Shown in pieces: positions 9,137 through 17,627 of a DNA stretch of 64,000 nucleotides; the stretch's first letter is position 1; each line of letters opens with the position of its first letter. The notes under the pieces were generated by a model that searched no databases, was not told the origin of the DNA, and worked only from the letters and a program-made list of their open reading frames with translations. The stretch is from contig NZ_KE332518.1 in NCBI RefSeq assembly GCF_000413055.1, positions 1,799,583-1,863,582 on the forward strand, written 5' to 3'. A program made the position numbers and the translations under genes. The stretch comes from Treponema maltophilum ATCC 51939 (lineage in GTDB: Bacteria; Spirochaetota; Spirochaetia; Treponematales; Treponemataceae).

Positions 9137-10036
9137 ATGAACATACTGATCGTATCGGGCTTTTTGGGCGCCGGCAAAACAACCTTTATTCAAAAACTTG
9201 CGGAAAAATCGGGCAGAGAGTTTGCCGTTATGGAAAACGAATACGGCGAACAGGGCATTGACGGAAACCTTTTGGAACAAAACCGTTTAAAAGTATGGGA
9301 ACTGACGGAAGGCTGTATTTGCTGTTCGCTGAAATCGGATTTTGCGATGTCCGTACTGACCATCGCAAACAGCGCGGATCCCGATTATTTGATCGTCGAA
9401 CCGACGGGAGTCGGCCTCCTGAGTTCCGTCATTACCAATCTGCTTAAAATAGAATATGAACGCATCCGGCTTTTAAAACCGGTTACCGTCGTCGATATAA
9501 ACTGTGTCGATTCATACCTGAAAACATTCGGCGAATTTTACGCCGACCAAATAAAAAACGCTTCGTACATCGTGCTTTCCAAAACCGAAAACTCGAGCGC
9601 GGCCGATACGGAAAAGGCCGTCAAAACGCTTTCGGCGATAAACCCCGATGCGCGCATTGTAACATACGACACCGCCGACGCGCAATGGTGGAGCGATTTA
9701 CTGGACATACATAAAAATGCGTTTGCCGGCAAAAACGCGCGCACACAGGCAAATCTTTCCGATACGCCCGACTTGGAAACAATCGGTTTTACCGGCATCA
9801 ATATGGATTCGATTGACGAGCTCATCGGCAACCTTTCGGTGCTGATTTCGGACCGCTTCGGGCGCATATACCGCGTAAAAGGCTTTGTTCCCATAAACGG
9901 CCAATGGGCCAAATTCGACATCGTGGACAAGCGCTACAACATAGAAACCTGCACTCCCATGGCTCAAGCGAAAATGACCGTCATCGGTAAAGACTTGGAC
10001 AAAAACGCCTTACACACCCTCTTCGTAAAAAGTTGA
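9137..10036 (+). CDS. CobW/G3E-family GTP-binding metallochaperone
   Basis: The 299-residue protein has a Walker A loop (GFLGAGKTT, residues 9-17), the ENEYGE switch region and the diagnostic CxCC metal-binding motif (Cys60-Ile-Cys62-Cys63). A CobW C-terminal domain follows about residue 200. G3E GTPases deliver metal ions such as zinc or cobalt to client enzymes. It has no visible strong ribosome site. Its position directly behind a zinc-dependent alcohol dehydrogenase suggests, but does not prove, that this enzyme is the client. The intergenic gap carries an imperfect GGGAC/GTCCC hairpin. Confidence 0.88.
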   Translation: MNILIVSGFLGAGKTTFIQKLAEKSGREFAVMENEYGEQGIDGNLLEQNRLKVWELTEGCICCSLKSDFAMSVLTIANSADPDYLIVEPTGVGLLSSVITNLLKIEYERIRLLKPVTVVDINCVDSYLKTFGEFYADQIKNASYIVLSKTENSSAADTEKAVKTLSAINPDARIVTYDTADAQWWSDLLDIHKNAFAGKNARTQANLSDTPDLETIGFTGINMDSIDELIGNLSVLISDRFGRIYRVKGFVPINGQWAKFDIVDKRYNIETCTPMAQAKMTVIGKDLDKNALHTLFVKS

Positions 10037-10100
10037 GCACGGCATTTATCTTGGGCTGCGCTGCCATGTCGGTCGATTGTATTTTCCGCATATTTTATCC

Positions 10101-10129
10101 TTGACAAAAGAAAAAGCTTTATGCATTAT
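10101..10129 (+). promoter_or_regulatory. sigma-70 promoter of argR
   Basis: TTGACA at 10101-10106 and CATTAT at 10124-10129 are separated by 17 bp. Transcription would start about 25 bases before the GTG start codon. An AT-rich stretch just downstream (GTATAAATATG) could hold an operator, but I cannot define a clean ARG box. Confidence 0.6.
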
Positions 10130-10159
10130 GAGTGTATAAATATGTAATCGAGGATAACC

Positions 10160-10645
10160 GTGAAAAAGCGTTCGACACGGCTTGAAGCCGTCAAACATCT
10201 TATAAAAACGCGGCAAATAGAATCGCAAACCGTCCTGCTCGAACTTTTGCAAAACGAAGGATTTGAAGTAACGCAGGCGACGCTGTCGCGCGATTTGAAG
10301 TTACTAAAAGTGGGAAAAATCCCCGACGGTGAAAAAGGCTATATTTACACGCTGCCGCCCGAAGACGAAACGCGCACGGAACATTTATACAGTCAGGACT
10401 TTTTGCGCGGTTATACGTCAATCAGATATTCGGGCAATACGGTCGTTATCAAAACGCATTCGGGACATTCGAATACGGTTGCCGAAGCGCTGGACTGCCT
10501 TGCCGTAGAAGGCGTTTTGGGTACGCTTGCCGGCGATAACTGTATCTTCGTGTGCCTCGAAGAAAACGTAAGCGGCGAGCGTTTTTTGCAAAACTTAAAA
10601 GAAAAAATTCCCGAATTGCCGGAACGGAATAAGGTGCGCACATAA
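10160..10645 (+). CDS. argR: arginine repressor ArgR
   Basis: The 161-residue product has the ArgR winged-helix N-terminus (VTQATLSRDLKLLKV is the recognition helix region, about 37-52) and the C-terminal oligomerisation and arginine-binding domain, ending with the GTLAGDNCIFVCLEE motif. It would form hexamers that sense arginine and repress biosynthesis or induce catabolism. The start is GTG with GAGG six bases upstream. No arginine genes lie nearby, so it acts in trans. A clear promoter precedes it, and the htrA-like gene follows after 39 bp. Confidence 0.93.
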   Translation: MKKRSTRLEAVKHLIKTRQIESQTVLLELLQNEGFEVTQATLSRDLKLLKVGKIPDGEKGYIYTLPPEDETRTEHLYSQDFLRGYTSIRYSGNTVVIKTHSGHSNTVAEALDCLAVEGVLGTLAGDNCIFVCLEENVSGERFLQNLKEKIPELPERNKVRT

Positions 10646-10684
10646 GCGCTGGATATTTATCGTTTTTTTTACTATACTTTACGT

Positions 10685-11968
10685 ATGAAACTGTATACCA
10701 AACGCCATATTTTCTTTGCAGCGTTTTTAACGGCATGCGCCTGTGTTTTAATCGGCTCGGCTTTGTTTTTTTCGGGCAAAGCGCTGCCCGATTTAACCGC
10801 CGGTATTTCAGGCAAAAAAAACGGAGCGGAAAACGTTTCCGCCGACGGTTCGGCATACCAAAGCCTTTCAAACCCCGAAGACGAAAATTCCTTTGTACTT
10901 CAAACATCGGAACAAAGCGCGGGCGTTTTAATTGCCGATAAAACTTCATCGTACACGCAGGACGAAGTACAAAATATTTCCGTCTACGACCGCTGCAACG
11001 AAGCCGTCGTAAACATAAACACGCAGGTTATGGCGGTTAACTGGTTTTTGGAACCGGTTCCGCAGGACGGCGGTTCGGGATCCGGCTCCATCATCGACAA
11101 GCGCGGCTATGTCGTTACGAACGTGCACGTAATCGAAAACGCATACAAAATTTACATTTCGCTTTCCGACGGCAGCCAGCACGAAGGAACCGTTGTCGGC
11201 CAGGACAGTGCGAGCGACATCGCCGTTTTAAAATTCGAACCGAACCGCGGCACCGAATTAAAAACAATCGCGTTCGGCAATTCCGATTCGCTGAAGGTCG
11301 GGCAAAAACTCATCGCGATCGGCAACCCCTTCGGTTTGGAGCGGACAATGACAACCGGCATCGTGTCCGGTTTGGGACGCCCCATTCAGTCTTCGTCCGG
11401 CAACATCATACGCGATATGATTCAAACCGATACGGCGATAAATCCGGGAAACTCCGGCGGGCCGCTTTTGGACACGCAGGGACGCATGATCGGCATAAAC
11501 ACGATGATTTATTCCACATCGGGAAGCTCCGCCGGCATCGGGTTTGCCGTTCCGGTCAACACGGCAAAACGGGTTGTGTCCGATTTGATTCAATACGGAA
11601 AGGTGCGCCGCGGCGTGCTTGATCCGGGCGCCGTGCTTGTACAGCTTACGCCGGCTATAGCCTCGTATGCAAAGCTTTCGGTTTCTTCGGGACTTTTGAT
11701 ATCCGAATTGACAAAGGGCGGCAACGCCGAAAAAGCGGGTTTGCGCGGCGGAACCGAAGCGGTGCAGTACGCAAGCGGCCGCAGGAACCGTGTCGTATTC
11801 TACATCGGCGGCGATGTGATTACCGCAATAAACGGAACGGCCGTAGCGGGTTATGCCGATTATTATTCGCTTTTGGAAAGTAAAAAACCCGGCGACAAGA
11901 TAACGGTAACCATTCAGCGCGGCAAAAAAAGCGAAAACGTAATCGTCACCTTAAGCGAGGCGCAATAG
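10685..11968 (+). CDS. HtrA/DegP-like serine protease, membrane-anchored, single PDZ
   Basis: The 427-residue protein has an N-terminal membrane anchor (about residues 8-30), a low-complexity linker to about 100, a trypsin-like domain with the triad His148 (TNVHV), Asp178 (SASDIA) and Ser257 (GNSGGP), and one C-terminal PDZ domain (about 310-425). It would act outside the cytoplasmic membrane in quality control of misfolded envelope proteins. The single PDZ and N-terminal anchor resemble DegS or HtrA of Gram-positives more than soluble two-PDZ DegP. Its stop codon overlaps the uvrB start by one base (TAGTG). Confidence 0.92.
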   Translation: MKLYTKRHIFFAAFLTACACVLIGSALFFSGKALPDLTAGISGKKNGAENVSADGSAYQSLSNPEDENSFVLQTSEQSAGVLIADKTSSYTQDEVQNISVYDRCNEAVVNINTQVMAVNWFLEPVPQDGGSGSGSIIDKRGYVVTNVHVIENAYKIYISLSDGSQHEGTVVGQDSASDIAVLKFEPNRGTELKTIAFGNSDSLKVGQKLIAIGNPFGLERTMTTGIVSGLGRPIQSSSGNIIRDMIQTDTAINPGNSGGPLLDTQGRMIGINTMIYSTSGSSAGIGFAVPVNTAKRVVSDLIQYGKVRRGVLDPGAVLVQLTPAIASYAKLSVSSGLLISELTKGGNAEKAGLRGGTEAVQYASGRRNRVVFYIGGDVITAINGTAVAGYADYYSLLESKKPGDKITVTIQRGKKSENVIVTLSEAQ

Positions 11969-13956
11969 TGCGGCCTTTTAAAGTCGAATCTCCGTTCGAA
12001 CCTTCAGGCGATCAGCCGCAGGCAATCGAAAAGCTTTCTCAGGGCTTTTTGAACGGAGAGCGCTTTCAAACGCTCAAAGGCGTTACCGGTTCGGGCAAAA
12101 CCTTTACAATGGCGAAAATCATCGAACGCGTGCAACGCCCGACCCTCATCATCAGCCACAACAAAACCCTGTCGGCTCAGCTGTACCGCGAATTCAAAGG
12201 ATTTTTTCCGCATAACGCGGTCGAATATTTTGTGTCGTACTACGACTATTACCAGCCGGAAGCCTACGTGCCCGCCCGCGATTTATACATCGAAAAAGAC
12301 GCGTCGATAAACGACGAAATAGACCGCATGCGTTTGAGCGCAACTTATTCGCTCGTAGAACGGCGCGACGTTATCGTCGTGGCGACCGTTTCGTGCATTT
12401 ACGGCTTGGGCATGCCCGAAATCTACCGCGAAATGAGCATTCACATCGAAAAAGGCGAACGCTTAACTCCCGAAACCTTTGCGCGCAAACTCGTATCGCT
12501 GCAGTACGACCGGAACGACGCGGTATTCGAGCGCGGCAATTTCCGCATCCGCGGCGACGTGTTGGAAATATTTCCCGCATACATGCACGAAGCCTACCGC
12601 ATAGAATTGGACTGGGAAGAAGTTTCCAAAATCAAGCGCTTCGATCCGATAAGCGGCGAAATCCGCGAAGATATGGACGAGCTTATGCTCTACCCCGCCA
12701 AGCACTTTGTCGTGCCGCCGGAAATGCTCTTGTCGGCTCAAGACCGCATCAAAGCCGAATTGGAAACACAGGTCGAATTTTTGCGTTCGCAGGGAAAAAC
12801 GCTCGAAGCCGAACGCTTAAAAACGCGCACCACCTACGATTTGGAAATGCTTGCCGAAATGGGCTATTGCCCCGGAATCGAAAACTATTCCGGCCCCATT
12901 ACGGGAAGGGAGCGCGGTCAGCCGCCCGCAACGCTTTTGCATTATTTTCCCGACGATTTTTTGTGCATGATAGACGAGTCGCACGTTACGCTGTCGCAAA
13001 TCGGAGCGATGTACGAAGGCGACCGCAGCCGCAAAACAAACCTCATAAACTTCGGCTTCCGCTTGCCGAGCGCGCTGGACAATCGCCCGCTCAAATTTGC
13101 CGAATTCGAAAAAAAATTAAACCAAACGCTTTTCGTATCCGCCACTCCGCGCGAAGAAGAAATCAAGCGCAGCAGCCGCGTCGTCGAGCAGCTTATCAGG
13201 CCCACCGGCCTTTTGGACCCGATTGTCGAAGTCAGGCCGAGCGAAGGGCAAATGCAGGACATTTACAAAGAGGTAAAGCGGCGCATTGCGAACAACGAGC
13301 GTTCCCTTATTTTGACGCTTACCAAAAAAATGGCCGAAGATTTAACCGAATATTTGGATGAACTGCGCCTGAAAGTAAAATACATACACTCCGAAGTCGA
13401 AACGATCGAACGCGTCGAAATACTTAAAGCGCTGCGCGCCGGCGAATTCGACGTGCTTGTCGGCATCAATTTGCTGCGCGAAGGAATCGATTTGCCGGAA
13501 GTTTCGTTTATCGCGATTTTGGATGCCGACAAAATCGGCTTTTTGCGTTCGGCAACCAGTTTGGTGCAGATTATCGGACGGGCGGCGCGCAACAGCAGCG
13601 GCATGGTCGTTATGTATGCCGACCGCGTAAGCGACGCGATGAAAGAAGCTTTGGACGAAACGAAGCGGCGCCGCTCCATTCAGGAAGCGTACAACAAAGA
13701 ACACGGCATAACGCCGAAAACCGTTGCAAAAGCCGTCGGCGACATTTTGGTGCGCCAAAACGAAGAAAAAAAGGAAATCGTACACACCGAACTTTCGGTT
13801 ATAAAAGCCGCGACAAACATGTTCATTCCCGGCCAGCGCAAAAAGCTTTTAAAAGCTATGGAAAAACAAATGGCCGAACATGCCGAACGGCTTGAGTTCG
13901 AAGAAGCCGCCGTTATCCGCGATGAAATCGAAGAAATAAAACGTCAATTTGCCTGA
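11968..13956 (+). CDS. uvrB: excinuclease ABC subunit B
   Basis: UvrB is the damage-verifying helicase-like subunit of nucleotide excision repair; it loads with UvrA and recruits UvrC. The 662-residue product is full length. Walker A is GVTGSGKT (38-45), the damage-clamping beta-hairpin region is visible as YYDYYQPEAYVP (about 92-103), the DEAD-like box is DESH, and the C-terminal UVR motif (ERLEFEEAAVIRDEIEEI) binds UvrC. The GTG start overlaps the preceding stop codon, so translation is coupled to the protease gene. Starting with GTG is supported by the conserved MRPFKVESPFEPSGDQP opening. Confidence 0.97.
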   Translation: MRPFKVESPFEPSGDQPQAIEKLSQGFLNGERFQTLKGVTGSGKTFTMAKIIERVQRPTLIISHNKTLSAQLYREFKGFFPHNAVEYFVSYYDYYQPEAYVPARDLYIEKDASINDEIDRMRLSATYSLVERRDVIVVATVSCIYGLGMPEIYREMSIHIEKGERLTPETFARKLVSLQYDRNDAVFERGNFRIRGDVLEIFPAYMHEAYRIELDWEEVSKIKRFDPISGEIREDMDELMLYPAKHFVVPPEMLLSAQDRIKAELETQVEFLRSQGKTLEAERLKTRTTYDLEMLAEMGYCPGIENYSGPITGRERGQPPATLLHYFPDDFLCMIDESHVTLSQIGAMYEGDRSRKTNLINFGFRLPSALDNRPLKFAEFEKKLNQTLFVSATPREEEIKRSSRVVEQLIRPTGLLDPIVEVRPSEGQMQDIYKEVKRRIANNERSLILTLTKKMAEDLTEYLDELRLKVKYIHSEVETIERVEILKALRAGEFDVLVGINLLREGIDLPEVSFIAILDADKIGFLRSATSLVQIIGRAARNSSGMVVMYADRVSDAMKEALDETKRRRSIQEAYNKEHGITPKTVAKAVGDILVRQNEEKKEIVHTELSVIKAATNMFIPGQRKKLLKAMEKQMAEHAERLEFEEAAVIRDEIEEIKRQFA

Positions 13957-13976
13957 TAACAAACGGGAGTTGCAAT

Positions 13977-14471
13977 ATGAACGGAATGCAAAAAGAAAAG
14001 CGCCCCAGCTGGGACGAATATTTTATGGAAGTGTGCCGTGCCATCGCAAAACGCGCCACCTGCGACCGCGGTAAATCCGGCTGCGTCATCGCAAAAGATC
14101 ATCAGATTTTGGCGACCGGCTACGTAGGTTCTCCTGCGGGATTGCCCCACTGCGACGATGTCGGCCACGAAATGAAAAAAATGCTGCACGAAGACGGAAC
14201 GGTTACCATGCACTGTGTGCGCACGGTTCACGCCGAACAAAACGCCATTTGCCAGGCGGCGCGCCGAGGCGTTTCGATAGACGGAGCGACCGTTTACTGT
14301 AAAATGACCCCGTGCAGAACCTGCGCGATGATGCTCATAAACTGCGGCATAAAGCGCATCGTATGCGAAAAAAAATATCATGCGGGCGAAGAAAGCGAAC
14401 AAATGTTCAAAACGGCCGGCATACCGCTCGAATATGTGGATGAAAGCGTCGAAAAATACGACAATCAATAG
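13977..14471 (+). CDS. dCMP/cytidine deaminase (ComEB type)
   Basis: The 164-residue zinc deaminase shows His85-Ala-Glu87 and the PCRTC motif (Cys113, Cys116), the zinc site and proton shuttle of deoxycytidylate deaminases. These convert dCMP to dUMP, feeding thymidylate synthesis. The opening PSWDEYFMEVCRAIAKRATCDR is characteristic of the ComEB and dCMP group. GGGAG precedes the ATG. It lies 20 bp downstream of uvrB and 9 bp upstream of the next gene, consistent with one operon on nucleotide upkeep. Confidence 0.92.
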   Translation: MNGMQKEKRPSWDEYFMEVCRAIAKRATCDRGKSGCVIAKDHQILATGYVGSPAGLPHCDDVGHEMKKMLHEDGTVTMHCVRTVHAEQNAICQAARRGVSIDGATVYCKMTPCRTCAMMLINCGIKRIVCEKKYHAGEESEQMFKTAGIPLEYVDESVEKYDNQ

Positions 14472-14480
14472 GCAAAAAAG

Positions 14481-15395
14481 ATGAAAATATATCTTGCGGG
14501 AACGGGAACCAGCCACGGTATTCCCGTTATAGCCTGCACATGCAAGGTGTGCCGCTCGCCCGACACAAAAGACAAGCGTATGAGAGCGAGCGTCTTCGTA
14601 AGGGCGAACGACGGAACGTCAATCGTTATAGACACCGGCCCCGAATTCAGAATGCAGGCTTTGAACGCAAAGTTGGATAAGGTCGACGCGGTTTTGATGA
14701 CGCACAGCCATGCCGACCATTTGCACGGTATAGACGATTTGCGCATTTTTTCCTACCCCGCGCACAGCCGCAACATGCAAGCCGAAACGGCGCATAACGG
14801 GGAAACCGCGTCCGCAGCGGAAAATCAGCGCAAAAGCCTACCGGTATATTCAAACAAAAATACCCTTTGCGACATACGGGAACGTTTCAGTTATATTTTT
14901 TTGCCGAAGTCCGGCGCGGGCGACAAGCCCATGCTGAACCTGCTCGACGCCGAAAGCTTTACCGACGATAATCCGCTTCGCATCGGCAGTCTTAAAATCG
15001 TAAGCGTTCCGCTTTTGCACGGCACGCTCAAAACCTGCGGCTGGAAAATACGCGATACCGCTTCCGACAATCCGAACAAAAGCGGTGCCTTTTTTGCGTA
15101 CATAACCGATTGCAGCTTTATCGGCGAAGAATCCTTGAACCTTATACGCGGTGCGGAACACTTGGTCATCGATTCGCTCCGTGAAAGGCCGCATCCTACG
15201 CATTTGAGTTTTTCGCAAAGCCTCGAGTACGCAAAAAAGATCGGCGCAAAAAACACGTGGTTCACTCACATATGCCACGAGCATTCGCACCGCGATATTA
15301 TCCGCAAAATAAAAAAATATCGCGCCGACTTGCATATTGACCGCAAAGACATGCGCATCGAGCCCGCCTTCGACGGCCTTACACTATATTGCTGA
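14481..15395 (+). CDS. metallo-beta-lactamase-fold hydrolase, PhnP-like
   Basis: The 304-residue protein has the N-terminal cysteine cluster Cys19-x-Cys21-x2-Cys24 and the metal motif THSHADHLHG (His75, His77, Asp79, His80) followed by a late histidine region (HICHEHSHRD). This arrangement matches the PhnP branch of the metallo-beta-lactamase fold, whose founder opens 5-phosphoribosyl 1,2-cyclic phosphate. No phosphonate genes are present, so the substrate is probably another phosphodiester. An Asn/Ser-rich insert (about 95-120) interrupts the fold. The gene is tightly linked to the dCMP deaminase gene. Confidence 0.85.
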   Translation: MKIYLAGTGTSHGIPVIACTCKVCRSPDTKDKRMRASVFVRANDGTSIVIDTGPEFRMQALNAKLDKVDAVLMTHSHADHLHGIDDLRIFSYPAHSRNMQAETAHNGETASAAENQRKSLPVYSNKNTLCDIRERFSYIFLPKSGAGDKPMLNLLDAESFTDDNPLRIGSLKIVSVPLLHGTLKTCGWKIRDTASDNPNKSGAFFAYITDCSFIGEESLNLIRGAEHLVIDSLRERPHPTHLSFSQSLEYAKKIGAKNTWFTHICHEHSHRDIIRKIKKYRADLHIDRKDMRIEPAFDGLTLYC

Positions 15396-15417
15396 AAGCA
15401 TACATTTTTATTTCCGC

Positions 15418-15446
15418 TTGACATACTCGGTTTTCCGATGTAATAT
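15418..15446 (+). promoter_or_regulatory. near-consensus promoter of perR, apparently leaderless
   Basis: TTGACA at 15418-15423 and TAATAT at 15441-15446 are separated by exactly 17 bp. The expected start of transcription (about 15453) lies only four bases before the ATG at 15457, leaving no room for a ribosome-binding site. Confidence 0.75.
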
Positions 15447-15456
15447 CATAATTGAA

Positions 15457-15903
15457 ATGAATACAATAACACCCGAAGTAAAAACTATCGATACCGTGCA
15501 GCTGTTAAGTAAAAACGGCATCCGTCCTTCCATACAAAGACTTGCCGTATACCGCTATTTGGCTGAAAACGACATTCACCCGACCGCGGACGCCTTATAC
15601 CTCGCCTTGGCGCCGTCCATTCCGACGCTGTCCAAAACGACGGTATACAACACGCTGAAATTGCTCGAAAAAAAGCATTTGGTACGCAGTATTGCGATCG
15701 AAAATGACGAACTGCGCTACGATGCCGACATAAGCGACCACTGGCATTTTAAATGCACAAAATGCGGAAACGTATATGACATCTTTTCAAAAGATACGGA
15801 AAAAACAAAAGAGTCGGCGCTAAAGGCGTTGCCCGAACATTTCGTTCCGCAAAAAATCGAAATGTATATGTGGGGACTGTGCGCACATTGTTCCCGCGTT
15901 TAA
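15457..15903 (+). CDS. perR: Fur-family peroxide regulator PerR
   Basis: The 148-residue product has a winged helix (SIQRLAVYRYLAEN, then TLSKTTVYNTLKLLEKK) and the dimerisation domain with structural zinc pairs CTKC and CAHC. The sensing-metal ligands of PerR are recognisable: His in NDIHPTAD, Asp in RYDAD, His-x-His in SDHWHF and Asp in NVYDI. Asp at this last position favours PerR over Fur. It would repress oxidative-stress genes until peroxide oxidises the metal site. The ATG at 15457 matches the family start; a longer upstream frame is not supported. Leaderless translation is suggested by the promoter position. Confidence 0.88.
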   Translation: MNTITPEVKTIDTVQLLSKNGIRPSIQRLAVYRYLAENDIHPTADALYLALAPSIPTLSKTTVYNTLKLLEKKHLVRSIAIENDELRYDADISDHWHFKCTKCGNVYDIFSKDTEKTKESALKALPEHFVPQKIEMYMWGLCAHCSRV

Positions 15904-15906
15904 AAT

Positions 15907-15939
15907 CAACAACCCCGACGCAGAGCATCGGGGTTGTTG
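15907..15939 (+). terminator. perR terminator hairpin
   Basis: A perfect 12-bp stem (CAACAACCCCGA with TCGGGGTTGTTG) closes a nine-base loop three bases after the perR stop. The following T content is modest (TTCTC). Confidence 0.8.
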
Positions 15940-15961
15940 TTCTCATAAGGTGGTTGCAGTC

Positions 15962-16009
15962 GGGTTTGATACCCTTTATTACGGCGCAGAGCGCCGGGGT
16001 ATTAAACCC
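15962..16009. repeat. nested inverted repeat
   Basis: GGGTTTGATACCC (15962-15974) pairs with GGGTATTAAACCC (15997-16009) with one G-T pair, and a small GGCGC-AGA-GCGCC hairpin is nested between the arms. The core CGCAGAGC next to CGGGGT also occurs in the neighbouring perR hairpin, so the two may be related repeat units. Confidence 0.6.
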
Positions 16010-16020
16010 TCCGCACGAAT

Positions 16021-16062
16021 AAAAAAAAGCGCCCTGCCGAAAAGGCTGCGAACGCTTTTTTT
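16021..16062. terminator. bidirectional terminator between perR and rpmB
   Basis: AAAAAAAGCG pairs with CGCTTTTTTT around a GC-rich inner segment (CCTGCC/GGCTGCG). It carries A and T tracts on both sides, so it can end transcription from rpmB on the minus strand and from perR on the plus strand. Confidence 0.75.
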
Positions 16063-16064
16063 GG

Positions 16065-16092
16065 CTGTCCGAAAACCGAAGTTTTCGGACAG
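16065..16092. repeat. perfect 12-bp hairpin downstream of rpmB
   Basis: CTGTCCGAAAAC (16065-16076) and GTTTTCGGACAG (16081-16092) form a perfect stem with a four-base loop, directly next to the bidirectional terminator and 28 bases past the rpmB stop. It may stabilise the rpmB mRNA end. Confidence 0.7.
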
Positions 16093-16120
16093 ATTCCTTA
16101 ATTTAATATGCGACCGATGA

Positions 16121-16312
16121 TTATACTTTTTTCGTAATGTAGCCGCTTCTGAGGCAGCGCGTGCAAAGTTTTAAAGTTGTGGTTGTACCGTCGATTTCGG
16201 TTTTAACTTCCACAATATTCGGTCTCCACGTGCGGCGCACATGGTTGTATGATTTACTCACTTTGTTTCCGCTCATAGAGCCTTTGCCGCAAATATCGCA
16301 TCTTCTGGACAT
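16121..16312 (-). CDS. rpmB: 50S ribosomal protein L28
   Basis: The 63-residue protein begins MSRRCDICGKG and contains the L28 signature region SYNHVRRTWRPNI and a C-terminal CTRCL pair. The two CxxC pairs (CDIC, CTRC) make it a zinc-binding form of L28. The start at 16312 is preceded by AGGTGG at good spacing, while an upstream in-frame ATG at 16342 adds ten residues foreign to the family. It stands alone, with a strong terminator downstream. Confidence 0.95.
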   Translation of the reverse strand: MSRRCDICGKGSMSGNKVSKSYNHVRRTWRPNIVEVKTEIDGTTTTLKLCTRCLRSGYITKKV

Positions 16313-16435
16313 AAAAAACCACCTGTTTTCCAAACTCTTCAAATTATAAACTGTGAGTGTTAATTATAACGAAAGAAAAAAATAAAGTCAATGCAAGACT
16401 TTTAATTTTTGCGCCGCTGTGCTACACTTCGGCTT

Positions 16436-17278
16436 ATGAACAATTTATCGACTTCTTTAGAAGCGCTGCTTTCTTCAATCAGCGGCATTAAAATCGAATT
16501 GACGTCCGAGAAACTGCTCGGCGTTTTGCAGTTTATAGGCACGCTCGCACTGATCTACATTTTTTTTAAAATTCTTAAAGCGCTTTCAAAAAAATTTCTT
16601 TTTAAAAAGATGTCGATGCAAACGCAGCACATAATTAAAAAGGCGATCGATTACAGTGCATTCGTTACCATCGTTTTAACCGTTTTTCATCGGCTCGGCA
16701 TAGACGTAAGCGGTTTGCTCGGTGCGGCCGGAATCGCCGGTATCGCCATAGGTTTTGCGGCGCAAACATCGGTATCGAACGTTATTTCGGGTTTGTTCGT
16801 CATAACGGAACGCGCTTTTAAAATCGGCGACACTATCGAGATTGAGGACATTATCGGTACCGTGCAGTCGATCAATTTGCTTTCGGTCGCCTTAAAAACC
16901 TTCGACAGCCAATATGTACGCGTTCCGAACGAAACGATAATCAAAGCAAACCTCATCAATTATTCACACTTCCCGTTTCGCAGAATAAAAACGGAACTGT
17001 CGGTTTCCTACGACACCGATTTGCGGCGAGCCGAAACGATACTCATCGACACCGCAAAAAAGAATCGCTTTGTCGTCGCCGACCCTGCACCTTCAATTTT
17101 ATGGACGGCTTTTGATTCTTCGGGTATTTCCTGTGCGCTGTTTGCATGGACTTCCGTTCAGGATTACGGCAGCGCGCGCAATTCACTCTTTATCGATATA
17201 GACGAGCGATTGAAAAAAGAAGGCATAGAAATTCCGTTCAATCAACTGGTCGTACAGATGGAAGACGATATTAAATAA
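16436..17278 (+). CDS. small-conductance mechanosensitive channel (MscS family)
   Basis: The 280-residue protein has three membrane segments (about 28-47, 70-87, 93-118). The third is the glycine- and alanine-rich pore helix (LLGAAGIAGIAIGFAAQT) followed by the beta domain motif KIGDTIEIEDIIGTVQSI. It opens under membrane tension to protect against osmotic downshock. The start at 16436 fits the family; no Shine-Dalgarno is visible. Its stop overlaps the end of the convergent higA-type gene by eight bases. Confidence 0.92.
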   Translation: MNNLSTSLEALLSSISGIKIELTSEKLLGVLQFIGTLALIYIFFKILKALSKKFLFKKMSMQTQHIIKKAIDYSAFVTIVLTVFHRLGIDVSGLLGAAGIAGIAIGFAAQTSVSNVISGLFVITERAFKIGDTIEIEDIIGTVQSINLLSVALKTFDSQYVRVPNETIIKANLINYSHFPFRRIKTELSVSYDTDLRRAETILIDTAKKNRFVVADPAPSILWTAFDSSGISCALFAWTSVQDYGSARNSLFIDIDERLKKEGIEIPFNQLVVQMEDDIK

Positions 17279-17627
17279 AATCTCCGGGGCGGCATTCGAG
17301 CGCTTGGGCTATTTTTTTAGCGCTCCGCACGCCGATATTCCTTTTACCGGTTTCCATAAGCGCTATATTCGCAGAAGCTATACCGCATTTTTCGGCAAGC
17401 GCCGCCTGCGTTAGCCCCGCGTTTTCGCGGCGTATTTTAAGTATTTTCGCAGGGGTAAGGCGCGCTTTCATTTCCGTGTAATAATCCCAATCATCGATAT
17501 CCTGCGGAATGTCATCATCGATAATTTGTACGCCGGGAATAGTGCGCTTAATAATTTTTATAAAAGCTTCGATTCCTTTGCCGTCAATTTTAACATCAAT
17601 AGGGGGCGTTTTCGCGACTACCTGCAT
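17271..17627 (-). CDS. HigA-type antitoxin, XRE HTH
   Basis: The 118-residue protein has a C-terminal Cro/C1 helix-turn-helix (about 60-118: LTQAALAEKCGIASANIALMETG) after an acidic N-terminal half (IIDDDIPQDIDDWDYY) likely to bind the toxin. The start at 17627 has GGAG eight bases upstream and overlaps the toxin gene by 32 bases. The order toxin then antitoxin is typical of HigBA. It should bind the palindrome at 17875-17898 and repress the pair. Confidence 0.87.
   Translation of the reverse strand: MQVVAKTPPIDVKIDGKGIEAFIKIIKRTIPGVQIIDDDIPQDIDDWDYYTEMKARLTPAKILKIRRENAGLTQAALAEKCGIASANIALMETGKRNIGVRSAKKIAQALECRPGDFI

Noticed and set aside
12393-13361. Long open frame overlapping uvrB on the same strand
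   Set aside because: It is Arg/Ala/His-rich, has no known fold and lies wholly within uvrB in another frame; it is a composition artefact.
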